In this document: positions 9,126 to 18,921 of the stretch, in pieces | How positions within the stretch are numbered: position 1 is the stretch's first letter | Layout: each line of letters starts with the position of its first letter | Origin: Phormidium tenue FACHB-1050 | GTDB taxonomy: Bacteria; Cyanobacteriota; Cyanobacteriia; Pseudanabaenales; Pseudanabaenaceae | Assembly: GCF_014696925.1 (NCBI RefSeq) | Contig: NZ_JACJQY010000001.1 | Location: 186,001-250,000 of the forward strand | Direction: 5' to 3' | Length of the DNA stretch: 64,000 nt | Notes under the pieces: generated by a model | What the model was told of the DNA's origin: nothing | The model's database searches: none | What the model saw: only the letters and a program-made list of their open reading frames with translations | Translations under genes and position numbers: made by a program

Positions 9126-10339
9126 AAATAGTTTATGTACTAACCACTAATTTGCTATGTGGCGGACATATAATAGTTCTCCAACATGTTTCTCGGCTAG
9201 CTAAAAAGGGATATAATGTTTCTATCTGTATTTTAGATGAAACTGTACCTCCCACATCAGCTTCCTTCTCTTGGTTTCCCAACTTTGACTACCCTGTCAT
9301 TCACCCCCAAAATTTTCCTAAAGATGTTGACATTTGTGTGGCAACTTTCTGGGATACATTAATTCAAGTTCTTAAATTACCTGCTAAGCATAAAGTTTAT
9401 TTTGTTCAATCAGATGAAACCCGTTTTTATGATGATCTAATCATGAAAAACTGGGTAGTTTTGACTTATTTATGTAATATTCATTATATGACTGAAGCAA
9501 AGTGGATTGTTGATTGGCTTGATCACAACTTTGGTCATCAAGCTGCTTATATCCCTAATGCTATTGACACTAGTATTATTCATACCGACAAACCAGTTGC
9601 TAAAAAGAGAGAAGACAAGTTAAGAATATTAGTAGAAGGCACGATAGATTCTCCTTTTAAAAGAGTAAGAGAGGCAATTAAAGCAAGTGAAGGATTAGGT
9701 TGCGAAATCTGGTGTGTTTCAAATGGGGGGAAACCTTCTCCAGATTGGAAAATAGATCGCTTCTTTTATAAAGTTGATTTTAGTCAAATGAAAAAGATTT
9801 ATTCTAGCTGTGATATTTTAGTTAAACTTAGCAGTGTAGAAGGTTTTTTTGGTCCACCTTTAGAAATGATGGCTTGTGGTGGAGTGTGTGTTGTTAGTGA
9901 CGTTACTGGATATGATGAATACATTAAGGATGAATATAATGCTTTAGTCATACCCAATGGTGATATTGAGATAGCCCGTCAAGCATTAAAGAGACTAATT
10001 GAAGATAAAGATTTATATACAAGACTCCAGAGCAATGGGCAGATAACAGCTAATTCTATGCAGTGGGAAGAATCAATTGATAAGCTTGAGTCTTTTTTCC
10101 AGAGCCTATCTTCTAAGCCTAGAGCATCTCATGTTAAAGCGGAAAGAATTGAAGTTTTGCGGAAATTACTAACAGAGTATTACTTTTTAAAATGTGAAAA
10201 TCCAGAAATAATCAATTCATATAAATTATCAAGATTGGAATATATTGTGGTTAATATTTTCAAAAAAATCAAACAAACAATACCTTTATCCATAAGGCTA
10301 AAGACCAAGGCTAGAATCAATAGACTTATTAAGAAATAG
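9122..10339 (+). CDS. glycosyltransferase family 4
   Basis: GT-B fold glycosyltransferase of 405 aa. The N-terminal acceptor domain begins MKIVYVLTTNLLCGGHIIV. The C-terminal donor domain shows CDILVKLSSVEGFFGPPLEMMACGG, where the E(x7)E nucleotide-sugar motif of GT4 falls, followed by VVSDVTGYDEYI. The last 90 residues are a basic extension beyond the usual GT4 core. Translation is coupled to the epimerase upstream through an ATGA overlap, and the next gene starts 7 nt downstream, so this is an operon. Confidence 0.87.
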   Translation: MKIVYVLTTNLLCGGHIIVLQHVSRLAKKGYNVSICILDETVPPTSASFSWFPNFDYPVIHPQNFPKDVDICVATFWDTLIQVLKLPAKHKVYFVQSDETRFYDDLIMKNWVVLTYLCNIHYMTEAKWIVDWLDHNFGHQAAYIPNAIDTSIIHTDKPVAKKREDKLRILVEGTIDSPFKRVREAIKASEGLGCEIWCVSNGGKPSPDWKIDRFFYKVDFSQMKKIYSSCDILVKLSSVEGFFGPPLEMMACGGVCVVSDVTGYDEYIKDEYNALVIPNGDIEIARQALKRLIEDKDLYTRLQSNGQITANSMQWEESIDKLESFFQSLSSKPRASHVKAERIEVLRKLLTEYYFLKCENPEIINSYKLSRLEYIVVNIFKKIKQTIPLSIRLKTKARINRLIKK

Positions 10340-10346
10340 TTGTTGT

Positions 10347-11264
10347 ATGCAGACAAAAGTAGCAGCCTACATCACATGTTATCAAGATCAAGAATCTGCT
10401 AATAGATGTATTCAATCTATCGGAGCTCAATCAGTTCAAGTTAAAGCTATTTATATAGTAGATAATTCCCATGAGCCATTGCAATTAAATAATAAAAATG
10501 GTCTGCTATTGATTCATCATTATCCTGAGAATATCGGAATTATTGGAGGTATGGTAAAAGCTATCGAATGGGCGATCGCTGAAGGATATGACTTCCTGTG
10601 GACATTTGATCAAGATAGTGTTCCCTCAGAAAATTGCTTGGAAATATTAATCGCTACATATAATGAAGCGATACAACGAAATAATTATGAAGTTGGTATT
10701 GTTGCTCCAACTCCTTCTGATCCTAGGACAGGTAAAATTATAGAAGGTGCAGTTTTTTGTTGTGACCGATTTCAAGGAATTAAGCATAATAGTGATGTTG
10801 ATTTTTATGAATGCGATTCACCTATAACATCAGGTTCGTTGATTTCATTAGCTGCGGCTCAAGCTGTCTCTCCTCCTTGCATTGATTTGTTTATCGACGG
10901 TATTGACCTCGACTATGGATTTAGGCTAAGACAAAAAGGATTTCACAATCTGATTTCTAGTAAAGCTACAATGCATCATAATTATGGGAATCCCATTAGA
11001 GTGAAATTCTTGAATAAATCTCGTCAAGTTCAACAATATTCAGCTTTACGCCATTACTATATTTGCCGAAACCATACATATTTAGAGATGCAATTTTCTA
11101 AAGGTTATTATCATTTCACTAGTCTAATACAGCGCTTGAGATACATGCTTATTAATATTCTTTGGATCATACTTTATGACTTTAGCGATAAGCAATTAAA
11201 AATATGGGCTTGCTTGTTAGGAACTTATCATGGACTATTAGGAAAGCTTGGTAAAAACTGGTGA
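10347..11264 (+). CDS. glycosyltransferase family 2, rhamnosyltransferase-like
   Basis: GT2 enzyme of 305 aa. It opens with VAAYITCYQDQESANRCI, then AIYIVDNSHEPL and the metal-binding LWTFDQDSVPSENCLE. The FDQDS form of the DxD region and the later DGIDLDYGFRLRQKG acceptor segment are typical of the rhamnosyltransferase branch. A hydrophobic stretch near residue 265 (YMLINILWIILYDF) may anchor it at the membrane. A HIP1 octamer lies in this gene (about 10572). Donor identity is a family-level guess only. Confidence 0.87.
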   Translation: MQTKVAAYITCYQDQESANRCIQSIGAQSVQVKAIYIVDNSHEPLQLNNKNGLLLIHHYPENIGIIGGMVKAIEWAIAEGYDFLWTFDQDSVPSENCLEILIATYNEAIQRNNYEVGIVAPTPSDPRTGKIIEGAVFCCDRFQGIKHNSDVDFYECDSPITSGSLISLAAAQAVSPPCIDLFIDGIDLDYGFRLRQKGFHNLISSKATMHHNYGNPIRVKFLNKSRQVQQYSALRHYYICRNHTYLEMQFSKGYYHFTSLIQRLRYMLINILWIILYDFSDKQLKIWACLLGTYHGLLGKLGKNW

Positions 11265-11374
11265 TTTAATAAATACTTTAAGTAGATAGTAATATAATTA
11301 ATTTAGTTGATTTTATTGGAGCTTATATTTATTGAAATTAATTTGTATGAATATTCAGTATTCAATTTAATAAA

Positions 11375-12388
11375 ATGATAATACTAGAGAAAATAGGTAT
11401 TGTTTTAGCTACATATAATCCCAATATAGAATATTTTCAAAAACAGATTCAGTCAATCAAAAATCAAATCCATGAAAATTGGATCTGTCATATTGTTGAT
11501 GACTTTTCTTTAATAGATTTGCAAAAATCTATTGAAATAATTATTGGTGATGACACACGATTTGTTTGCCATTTTCATAATCAAAATCTTAATCATTATT
11601 ATAATTTTGAACGTGGATTGAAATATTGTATTGAAGATAGTTCAATTACTGCTATAGCTTTGTCAGATCAAGATGATATTTGGCATCCTCAAAAATTATC
11701 TATATTATTAGCAAAACTAAGAGAAAAAAAAGCAGTTTTAGTCCATTCTGACTTGAAAATGATAGATTCTAAAGACAATGTAATTAATCAATCAACTTGG
11801 GAATTTGAAGGTCGAAATCCTGAAAAGCTATCAACAGATCTGCTATTACTTTGTAATGTAGTAACTGGATGCTCATTAATATTTTGTAAATCTATAGTAA
11901 ACGATATACTCCCGTTTCCTGAACAAGACAAAATTAACTGGTATCATGATTGGTGGATTGCTTTAGTTGCAGCACAGAAAGGTAGAATTGAACATATTCG
12001 CCAGCCTCTAGTTATGTATAGAATTCATGGTTTAAATAATGTAGGAGTCACTAAAGATTCTTCAAAAATTTATCGAGAAATAATGCTTTTAATAAAGAAG
12101 AAATTTAAGCTTTCCCTTAATAGCTACTTGGTTAGGAGGAATTTTAGCAATCTGTTCTATCAAAGATTTAAAAAAGATCTAGATATTATAAACTGGAATA
12201 ATCCTTTTGAAGATAAAAGGTTTGATTTTGGTGTAAGAATAATTGCATTACTATTCACAAGTATATCGTCAGGATATAATGCTGAAGGTGTAGCTTTGAG
12301 GGTTTGGTTATTAAAAATCTTGTTTGATTTACAAAAGATTAAGCAAATATTAATTAATAGACAATTAAAAACTACTAAGCGTGGATAA
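11375..12388 (+). CDS. glycosyltransferase family 2, rhamnosyltransferase-like
   Basis: GT2 enzyme of 337 aa starting IGIVLATYNPNIEYFQKQI, with CHIVDDFSLID and the metal-binding IALSDQDDIWHPQKL. The SDQDDIW form is characteristic of O-antigen/rhamnosyl GT2 proteins. Further on is DWWIALVAAQKGRIEHI. A 110-bp AT-rich gap separates it from the gene upstream and the next gene follows after 5 nt. Codon use is strongly AT-biased like its neighbours. It probably adds one residue of the repeat unit. Confidence 0.87.
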   Translation: MIILEKIGIVLATYNPNIEYFQKQIQSIKNQIHENWICHIVDDFSLIDLQKSIEIIIGDDTRFVCHFHNQNLNHYYNFERGLKYCIEDSSITAIALSDQDDIWHPQKLSILLAKLREKKAVLVHSDLKMIDSKDNVINQSTWEFEGRNPEKLSTDLLLLCNVVTGCSLIFCKSIVNDILPFPEQDKINWYHDWWIALVAAQKGRIEHIRQPLVMYRIHGLNNVGVTKDSSKIYREIMLLIKKKFKLSLNSYLVRRNFSNLFYQRFKKDLDIINWNNPFEDKRFDFGVRIIALLFTSISSGYNAEGVALRVWLLKILFDLQKIKQILINRQLKTTKRG

Positions 12389-12393
12389 TCTAT

Positions 12394-13272
12394 ATGTCTT
12401 CTAATTTTGTGTCAATTATTTTAGTTAACTTTAATGGAGAGGATGTTTTAGTTAACTGCCTGAGATCTTTAGAAAAATTTGTTCCTAAGTATAACTCTGA
12501 AATAATTGTTGTTGATAATAGCTCTCATGATAATAGTACCAATATTATTGAGAGCAAGTTTCCTGATGTGAGATTAATCAAACTACCTCAAAATCTTGGT
12601 TTTGGAACAGGAAATAATGTTGGAGCTAGAGAAGCTAAGGGAGATTTTTTGCTTTTATTGAACACTGACACAATAGTTACAAGTAATTTTCTGCCACACC
12701 TATTAGAATTAATGACCTCAAATTCAGATGTAGGTATCATTGGTCCTAAACTAGTTTTTCCTGATGGGAAATTTCAGGTCTCTTTCTCACCTGAAATTAG
12801 TTTTACTGGAGAAATTAGAGCAAAAAAAATGCATAAAAATTCTTATGACGAAAATAAACTATATCTCATTGAAAAGGATTTTCAATCTATTAGAGCTGTA
12901 GATATAGTTGTTGGAGCTGCTTTTTTTATTAGGAAAGATTTGTTCGATTTATTAGGTGGGTTTGACGAAAGGTTTTTTATGTATTTTGAGGAGTCTGATT
13001 TGTGTAAAAGAGTTAGAGATAAAGGATATAAAGTCTTATATACTCCTCATATATCTATTATTCATTTGCGAGGACATTCTGTTAAAAAATTATCGGATAG
13101 AATGTCTTTAGAATATAGGAAGAGTCAAATTTACTACTACCATAAGCACTGCCAATTATGGGAAATATTCTGTCTAAGAGTATATTTACTAGTTAAATTT
13201 TTATATGAATATTTGAAATCACCAAACTTCTATAATCTAGAAATTATAAAATTAGTTTTTGTTTATAAATAA
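12394..13272 (+). CDS. glycosyltransferase family 2, WbbL-like
   Basis: GT2 enzyme of 292 aa. Motifs are SIILVNFNGEDVLVNCL, EIIVVDNSSHDNST, LGFGTGNNVGAREAKG and the metal-binding FLLLLNTDTIV, followed by GGFDERFFMYFEESDLCKRV. That combination is the WbbL/rhamnosyltransferase pattern. It starts 5 nt after the previous gene. The next coding frame begins only 2 nt after its stop, using a TTG. Function is inferred from the family, and the acceptor is unknown. Confidence 0.88.
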   Translation: MSSNFVSIILVNFNGEDVLVNCLRSLEKFVPKYNSEIIVVDNSSHDNSTNIIESKFPDVRLIKLPQNLGFGTGNNVGAREAKGDFLLLLNTDTIVTSNFLPHLLELMTSNSDVGIIGPKLVFPDGKFQVSFSPEISFTGEIRAKKMHKNSYDENKLYLIEKDFQSIRAVDIVVGAAFFIRKDLFDLLGGFDERFFMYFEESDLCKRVRDKGYKVLYTPHISIIHLRGHSVKKLSDRMSLEYRKSQIYYYHKHCQLWEIFCLRVYLLVKFLYEYLKSPNFYNLEIIKLVFVYK

Positions 13273-13274
13273 TC

Positions 13275-14357
13275 TTGTCTGTACTAATTAACTATTCATT
13301 TTTATTAACTAAGCCCACAGGTACTACAACCTATGCACTTAGTCTTTTGCCTTTTCTAAAAAAGGTTGAGCCGACGATTTTAACCTCACAACCTTTGCTT
13401 AATTATAATTGTTATCAAACACCTGTTGATCAAACAGCAGAGCAAGGATTTAAAGGGCATCTACGGCGCTTAATGTGGATACAATTTCAATTGCCAAAAA
13501 TCTACAAGGAGCTAAAATCGCAACTTTTGTTTTCACCGATATCAGAAGCACCATTATGGTCTCAATGTTCTACAGTGGTGATGGTTCACGATTTTATACC
13601 TTTGAGATTCCCTAAACGATTTTCTCCGCTTACACCATACAATCAATATTATGTACCTCAGGTATTATCTCAGGCACAGCACATTGTTTGTAATTCCCAA
13701 TCTACTGCAAACGATATCGTTAAATTTTGTCATATCCCATCACATAAAATTACACCTATTCTTTTAGCGTATGATGCGAAGCACTTTCGAGAAATCGTAA
13801 ATAAGTCAGAATCTAAATCATTACACTCTTACTTTTTATATATTGGTAGGCATGATCCTTATAAAAACGTTAGTCCTCTAATTTCAGCTTTTGCTAGTTT
13901 ACCGTCAAATCATGAGTATCAACTTTGGCTAGCGGGGCCATCAGACGATCGCTATACTCCAGCGTTAAAAAAACAAGTCCAAGAATTAGGACTAACGGAT
14001 CAAGTCAAATTCCTAGACTATGTACCCTATGAGGACTTACCAAAAATAATCAGTAGCGCGATCGCTTTAGTATTTCCATCACTGTGGGAAGGGTTTGGCT
14101 TACCCGTACTCGAAGCAATGGCTTGTGGCACTCCTGTGATCACCTCTAACCTGTCATCCTTACCCGAAGTTGCTGGTGATGCCGCGATTTTGATCGATCC
14201 TTACAATGTGGAAGAAATTGCCGATGCAATGCAGGCGATCGCTAATGACACAGGTCTGAGATCGCACCTTTCACAACTTGGATTACAAAGGGCTAAACAA
14301 TTTAGCTGGGAAAAAACGGGGCAAGCAACTGTAGAAGTTTTGCAACGATTTTTGTAG
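13275..14357 (+). CDS. glycosyltransferase family 4, mannosyltransferase-like
   Basis: GT-B glycosyltransferase of 360 aa. The N-terminal domain has [18 protein letters not shown]. The donor domain has [17 protein letters not shown] and the E(x7)E motif in [19 protein letters not shown], a textbook GT4 signature of the mannosyl/glucosyltransferase type. The apparent start is a TTG 2 nt after the previous stop and no in-frame ATG lies nearby. Unlike the genes before it, this one carries several HIP1 cores (13.9-14.25 kb) and a less AT-rich composition, so it may mark the native edge of the locus. Confidence 0.87.
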   Translation: MSVLINYSFLLTKPTGTTTYALSLLPFLKKVEPTILTSQPLLNYNCYQTPVDQTAEQGFKGHLRRLMWIQFQLPKIYKELKSQLLFSPISEAPLWSQCSTVVMVHDFIPLRFPKRFSPLTPYNQYYVPQVLSQAQHIVCNSQSTANDIVKFCHIPSHKITPILLAYDAKHFREIVNKSESKSLHSYFLYIGRHDPYKNVSPLISAFASLPSNHEYQLWLAGPSDDRYTPALKKQVQELGLTDQVKFLDYVPYEDLPKIISSAIALVFPSLWEGFGLPVLEAMACGTPVITSNLSSLPEVAGDAAILIDPYNVEEIADAMQAIANDTGLRSHLSQLGLQRAKQFSWEKTGQATVEVLQRFL

Positions 14358-14513
14358 TTAAGTCTTTGCTTCTAAATTGATAGCGATCGCTTATATATCT
14401 GGCTCAAAATACGACTATCGCGGATATTTACCTTGAGTCTTCAACTAGTTCTGAGCCTGCATCAGTATCACCAATCATTATTTTGACAAATACTGTTTGC
14501 TCTTTAATTTGGA

Positions 14514-14846
14514 TTAAACGGGAACTTCTGTAAAGAAACAACTTCTTGCGCCAGTGTGACAAGCGACATCACCAACCTGTTCAATCTTGACCAAAATTAC
14601 ATCGCGATCGCAATCGTAGTAGAGCTTTTTGAGCTTTTGAATATGTCCTGAAGTTGCACCCTTATGCCATAGTTCTTGGCGAGATCGGCTCCAATAATGG
14701 ACTTCACCAGTTGAGATGGTTAGTTCTAGGGCTTGGCGATTCATCCAAGCCATCATTAAAATCGTGCCATCTTGATGATCTTGCGCGATCGCAGGAATCA
14801 ATCCTTGAACATCATATTTGAGATTTTCAATCCAGTTGTCAGTCAT
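14514..14846 (-). CDS. hisI: phosphoribosyl-AMP cyclohydrolase
   Basis: Third step of histidine biosynthesis: hydrolytic opening of the purine ring of phosphoribosyl-AMP. This is the single-domain HisI form (110 aa), without the HisE pyrophosphohydrolase. The family motifs are all present: LIPAIAQDHQDGTILMMAWM, YWSRSRQELWHKGATSGH, the metal-binding YYDCDRDVILV and the C-terminal CHTGARSCFF, which carries the zinc cysteines. The frame continues upstream to a TTG at 14885, but the ATG at 14846 gives the normal length. It stands alone, convergent with the polysaccharide locus. Confidence 0.95.
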   Translation of the reverse strand: MTDNWIENLKYDVQGLIPAIAQDHQDGTILMMAWMNRQALELTISTGEVHYWSRSRQELWHKGATSGHIQKLKKLYYDCDRDVILVKIEQVGDVACHTGARSCFFTEVPV

Positions 14847-14987
14847 TTTTTTATTGCATTGTTCAAACAAATTATATATCAACAAAAGTTTTGCTTAGGA
14901 CATAGAACTAGCAGCATCGACTTTATAAGGATTTTATGATGTGGTTCCTATACAATCATTTTCTTAGTTTCTTACCCTCAACATCAT

Positions 14988-15329
14988 TCATTTATCAGCA
15001 TGAACACCTAATAGAAGAGCCTTGATGTTGCCATTTGCCCTATATGTGGCGAATAGCAAATAAGGACATCCGAACATAAAACCCAAGTTCATGAACAGAA
15101 GGCTGAATAGAAATCCCTTAATGGTAAATCCCTCTCGCCATGCAACCCAAATTAAGAATAGACATAGAGCAATCAAAAGATCTGTGTTGAACTGCGATCG
15201 CCAGTCAAGCTTTAGCATGTCACTTAAAAAGACGGCTGGATAGTTAATGCCCATTGTGGCAATAACATAAATTGACACGGCATAAATTATCAGCGTAGCA
15301 ATAATTAAAAAAGCGCGTAGTAGTGTCAT
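14988..15329 (-). CDS. small multi-pass membrane protein, possibly DUF2834-like
   Basis: 113 aa with about three hydrophobic helices: residues about 2-27, 48-64 and 72-97. The pattern LDWRSQFNTDLLIALCLFLIWVAWREG before a C-terminal membrane segment reminds me of DUF2834 proteins, but that is a recollection and not a match I can verify. The ATG at 15329 is followed directly by the first membrane helix. It is divergent from the regulator gene at 15502, with a 172-bp gap that should hold both promoters. Function unknown. Confidence 0.6.
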   Translation of the reverse strand: MTLLRAFLIIATLIIYAVSIYVIATMGINYPAVFLSDMLKLDWRSQFNTDLLIALCLFLIWVAWREGFTIKGFLFSLLFMNLGFMFGCPYLLFATYRANGNIKALLLGVHADK

Positions 15330-15501
15330 GTTGTTTTTCTGGTTAGTGAAATTAAAAAAATAGAGAGGAAACAGCTAAATAACATCAATTGCCAATCAAA
15401 CGAACCACGGTATGCAAGTGCTTGTTATGATCTTGTCAAAGAGAGATAATCAAAGCAATTACCTCATAGGTAATCAAAAACGTTGTATTTGGAGTTAGAT
15501 A

Positions 15502-16338
15502 GTGCAACAACTAGCGATCAACCATCAACCATCAACCTTTGGAACCATTCTGAAGCAATGGCGAGATCGGCGTAGCCTTAGTCAGCTTGATCTAGCTCTT
15601 ATCAGTCAAGTCTCCCAGCGTCACATTAGTTTCTTGGAGTCAGGACGAGCAAAGCCTAGTCAGGAGATGGTATTGCAATTAGCAACAGTTTTAGAAATTC
15701 CTCTCAGGCATCAAAATCTAATGCTTAGTTCGGCTGGCTTTGCGCCTATTCATTCGGAAACTGATTTGTCGGCTCCTGAAATGGCATCAGTTTACAAAGC
15801 AATCAATTTTATGCTGCACCAACAAGAACCTTATCCAGCAATCGTCATCGATCGCTATTGGAATTTACTTCTGACCAACCAAGGATCTGCTCGACTGTTG
15901 AGTACTTTCATCGATCCAGATAAGCTCCAAAGCCGATTTTGTATTGATGGAAAAATCAATTTGATGCGAGTTGTTTTCGATCCACAGGGTTTACGTCCCT
16001 TTATTTCTAATTGGGAAGAAGTGGCTAGGCATTTGCTTCAGCGAACATATCGTGAAGCTAATTCATCGATTGAGAGCGAACAGTCAGCTTTATTGTTTAA
16101 TGAACTCCTAAGTTATCCTGATGCTTCCGAATTGTGGAATCAATCAAGTCACGCTGAACAGCATACTTTGCTGCTTACTATGCATTTACAGAAAAGCAAT
16201 CTAAATTGGCAGTTTTTCTCAACGATCGCAACTCTTGGTACTCCCTACGATATCACTCTTCAGGAAATTAGAATTGAATGTTTTTTCCCAGCAGATGCGG
16301 AGACTGAAAACGATTGGAAAAAAGAAAATTCAATTTAA
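15502..16338 (+). CDS. XRE-family regulator with MmyB-like C-terminal domain
   Basis: Transcription regulator of 278 aa. Residues about 14-70 form a lambda-repressor-type helix-turn-helix (FGTILKQWRDRRSLSQLDLA then VSQRHISFLESGRAKPS). The rest matches the MmyB-like ligand-binding domain, with YPAIVIDRYWNLLLTNQGSA as its hallmark. Such proteins usually control a divergent or adjacent oxidoreductase or methyltransferase. The start is a GTG with a good GGAG ribosome site at 15491-15494. The divergent neighbour is the small membrane protein, and the methyltransferase at 16592 lies downstream after a repeat-filled gap. Confidence 0.87.
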   Translation: MQQLAINHQPSTFGTILKQWRDRRSLSQLDLALISQVSQRHISFLESGRAKPSQEMVLQLATVLEIPLRHQNLMLSSAGFAPIHSETDLSAPEMASVYKAINFMLHQQEPYPAIVIDRYWNLLLTNQGSARLLSTFIDPDKLQSRFCIDGKINLMRVVFDPQGLRPFISNWEEVARHLLQRTYREANSSIESEQSALLFNELLSYPDASELWNQSSHAEQHTLLLTMHLQKSNLNWQFFSTIATLGTPYDITLQEIRIECFFPADAETENDWKKENSI

Positions 16339-16350
16339 GGTTTTACTGTA

Positions 16351-16467
16351 AGCGATCGCTATTACTGTGAGTCGCAAGTTCAAGGTGATCGCATCAATCC
16401 CCTATCTGCCAAAGGGTTTGCTGAAGCCGATCGCTATTACAGTGAGTCGTGATTTACGGAGCGATTA
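16351..16467. repeat. HIP1-rich interspersed repeat, copy 1
   Basis: Two units of the pattern GCGATCGCTATTAC-(N)-GTGAGTCG joined by a GATCGCATCAATC...CTATCTG segment. It is the first of at least seven related intergenic copies between 16.3 and 26.3 kb. It fills much of the gap between the MmyB-like regulator and the methyltransferase. A further degenerate GATCGCTGTTTAATTTTTG sub-unit lies at about 16484-16502. Confidence 0.7.
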
Positions 16468-16591
16468 ATGGTTTGCTAAGGATGATCGCTGTTTAATTTT
16501 TGGGTGAGGTAGCGATCACCTATAAACTTGACATTACTGGGAGGATCGACTGTAAGATTGGCAAAAATCTAAATCAGAATGGAAAGACTAA

Positions 16592-17347
16592 ATGAGTGGA
16601 GATCCTCAAACCGAGTACATTGACGCTTTGATTGATTTACATCGAGGGATTGAACGTAAAGGACCTGGCGACAATGCCTTTTCACTCAATATTTTGAGCA
16701 ACCTCCCCACTTTACCTCCCCATCCGCAGATAGCCGATCTGGGATGCGGGAGTGGTGCTGGCGCGTTGCTACTTGCAGAATATTATCAAAGCCCTGTTAT
16801 GGCGGTGGATTTTGCATTGGGTTTTATTGATGAACTCAAGATTCGTGCGAAACAATGTGAACTGGAGCATCTGATCAAGCCGATTCATGGTGACATGGCA
16901 AAGCTTGATTGGGCAGATGGTTCGATTGATTTACTTTGGTCTGAAGGGGCTGCTTATAATCTTGGGTTTGAGCAAGCTCTGACAATCTGGCGATCGCTGC
17001 TTACAAACACAGGTATTGCGGTTATATCGGAAATGAGTTGGTTTGCCGATCATGTACCAGAACCTGCGGCTTTGTACTGGCAAAATGCCTATCCGATGAT
17101 TGCTAATGAGGCAGAGAATAGCGATCGGGCACATCGCTCTGGCTTTAAGGTGATTTCTACGCATCGGCTGCCAAGTCAGGCTTGGTGGAAAAATTATTAC
17201 GAACCACTGAGCAAACAGATGCGTCAGGCGGAAATTTCCCCTGTCATTCAATTAGTTATCGATGAAATTGAAGAGGAAATGAACCTGTTTGAGAGATTTA
17301 GTGACATTTATGGATATACGTTCTATGTGCTGCAAGTGCGACAGTGA
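16592..17347 (+). CDS. class I SAM-dependent methyltransferase
   Basis: Methyltransferase of 251 aa. Motif I is IADLGCGSGAGALLLAEYY, followed by VMAVDFALGFIDEL (acidic ribose contact at the end of strand 2), IHGDMAKLDWADGSIDLLWSEG and a conserved aromatic segment EMSWFADHVPEPAALYW. The arrangement resembles UbiE/Methyltransf_25-type small-molecule methyltransferases. The regulator upstream might control it, but the gap of about 250 bp is full of repeats. Substrate unknown. Confidence 0.8.
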   Translation: MSGDPQTEYIDALIDLHRGIERKGPGDNAFSLNILSNLPTLPPHPQIADLGCGSGAGALLLAEYYQSPVMAVDFALGFIDELKIRAKQCELEHLIKPIHGDMAKLDWADGSIDLLWSEGAAYNLGFEQALTIWRSLLTNTGIAVISEMSWFADHVPEPAALYWQNAYPMIANEAENSDRAHRSGFKVISTHRLPSQAWWKNYYEPLSKQMRQAEISPVIQLVIDEIEEEMNLFERFSDIYGYTFYVLQVRQ

Positions 17348-17356
17348 TTATATTAA

Positions 17357-17400
17357 AGCGATCGCTATTATTGTGAGTGGTGGTTTTTAGGCGGTCGCTT
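17357..17400. repeat. HIP1-rich interspersed repeat, degenerate copy
   Basis: Reads GCGATCGCTATTATTGTGAG, then TGGTGGTTTTTAGGCGGTCGC, a diverged single unit of the family described at 16351-16467. It lies between the convergent methyltransferase and histidine kinase genes. Confidence 0.55.
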
Positions 17401-17505
17401 AATAATTAAGTGTTGTCACACTTTCTTGAATTGGTATAACGCAGTATTGGGCTGATGACAATTGATTAGGAACTTTATCTCTTGATCTAAAGAAAACCAC
17501 GGCAA

Positions 17506-18921
17506 TTAGGAAATTGGAATTTTAATGACAAATTCAGTTCCCTTTCCCAACTCAGAGATGACATCAATTATACCCCGATGCTTTTCGATAATTTGATAGC
17601 TGATTGACAATCCCAATCCCGTCCCTTTGCCAACAGGCTTTGTCGTAAAGAATGGATTAAAAATACTGTCCTTAATTTCATTAGGAATCCCATTTCCATT
17701 ATCTTTAACGCTAATACAAATGTGTTTAGAGTCATCTAAACTGGTTTTGATTATAATTTGCTTCGATTTTATATTAGTCTCAAATAATGCATCAGCAGCA
17801 TTAGAAATAATATTCATAAATACTTGATTTAACTGAGATGGATAACACAAAACTTTTGGCAAATCTCCATACTCCCTAAGAACCTCAATGCCTTGCTTCA
17901 GCTTGTGGCTAAGAATCAGTAACGTGCTATCAATTCCTTCATGTAAGTCCACATCTTTTTGTTCTGCTTCATCCAATCTAGAAAAGTTGCGTAATGACAC
18001 AACAAGATCTATAACCCGATCTGTTCCTGTTCGTATTGATGCAATTATACGTGGTAAGTCAATCAATAAAAAATTCAGATCAATCTCCTCCATGTAATCA
18101 ATGATTTCAGAAGGGAGGGTGGGAAAGTGCTGTTGATAAAGTTTAATTAGGGTTATCAGATCCCGAATATACTGATCAATATAAGTGAGATTACCATTAA
18201 CAAAGTTAATTGGATTGTTAATTTCATGAGCAATTCCAGCCACCATTTGCCCTAACCCAGCCATTTTTTCAGCCTGAATCATCTGTGTGCTAGTTCTCTG
18301 TAAGTCTCTGAGAGCCAGTTCTAAGTCTCTAGCTCTCTGTAAGTTCTCGAGAGCCAATTCTAAGTCTCTGGCTCTTGCCTCTGCAAGTATGGAAATCTCC
18401 TCCTTGTCTCTCAAAATATCTTTTAGTTTCGTCTCCCGTTCTACTAACTCATCCATTAGCCGACTCTTCGTTTGCAAAAGCAAAAGAAAATCAGCAACAG
18501 AATCGTGAACTGCAAAGTCTTTTAATTTGATTCCAATTTGGCTAAGCTGTCTAAGCTCTGTGACGATTGGCGAACCCAGAAAAAAAATGATCTCGGAATC
18601 ATCAACAGTTAGCATCTGCCCTTTTAGAACCATTTCGCTATGGAGCGATTTCAAAATAAATATACTGTTAGATTTCTTACTAATGGCTGCAAAATTAGGA
18701 GTTTGAATAATAGGGCGGTTAATCTGGAAGCACTGGCTAAACTGTGATTCGATAATGTCAGGAATAAGTCGCTGCAAAACTTCTCCAGCTTGGATGATTG
18801 TGAGATCGCCCTTAAACACAAAATGAAAAGGAAATGCTTTCGCAAGTAAGTGGGGTGGCAAAGTGAATTGAGGCTGCATGAAAAGTTCAGTTGGGTTTAT
18901 ACTGGATGGTAAATTCATCAT
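17506..18921 (-). CDS. HNOBA-domain histidine kinase (H-NOX partner)
   Basis: Soluble sensor kinase of 471 aa with no membrane segment. Residues about 20-150 form an HNOBA (H-NOX-associated) domain with [21 protein letters not shown] coiled coil follows (about 155-215) containing a 13-residue tandem duplication, [13 protein letters not shown] then [13 protein letters not shown]. Next come a HisKA domain with the H-box [14 protein letters not shown] (phospho-acceptor His about 232) and a HATPase with [22 protein letters not shown] and [12 protein letters not shown]. It overlaps the H-NOX gene upstream. Start choice is uncertain: ATG codons at 18921/18918 overlap H-NOX, while an ATG at 18879 lies 7 nt after the H-NOX stop and is equally possible. 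No receiver protein is encoded next to it. Confidence 0.88.
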   Translation of the reverse strand: MMNLPSSINPTELFMQPQFTLPPHLLAKAFPFHFVFKGDLTIIQAGEVLQRLIPDIIESQFSQCFQINRPIIQTPNFAAISKKSNSIFILKSLHSEMVLKGQMLTVDDSEIIFFLGSPIVTELRQLSQIGIKLKDFAVHDSVADFLLLLQTKSRLMDELVERETKLKDILRDKEEISILAEARARDLELALENLQRARDLELALRDLQRTSTQMIQAEKMAGLGQMVAGIAHEINNPINFVNGNLTYIDQYIRDLITLIKLYQQHFPTLPSEIIDYMEEIDLNFLLIDLPRIIASIRTGTDRVIDLVVSLRNFSRLDEAEQKDVDLHEGIDSTLLILSHKLKQGIEVLREYGDLPKVLCYPSQLNQVFMNIISNAADALFETNIKSKQIIIKTSLDDSKHICISVKDNGNGIPNEIKDSIFNPFFTTKPVGKGTGLGLSISYQIIEKHRGIIDVISELGKGTEFVIKIPIS

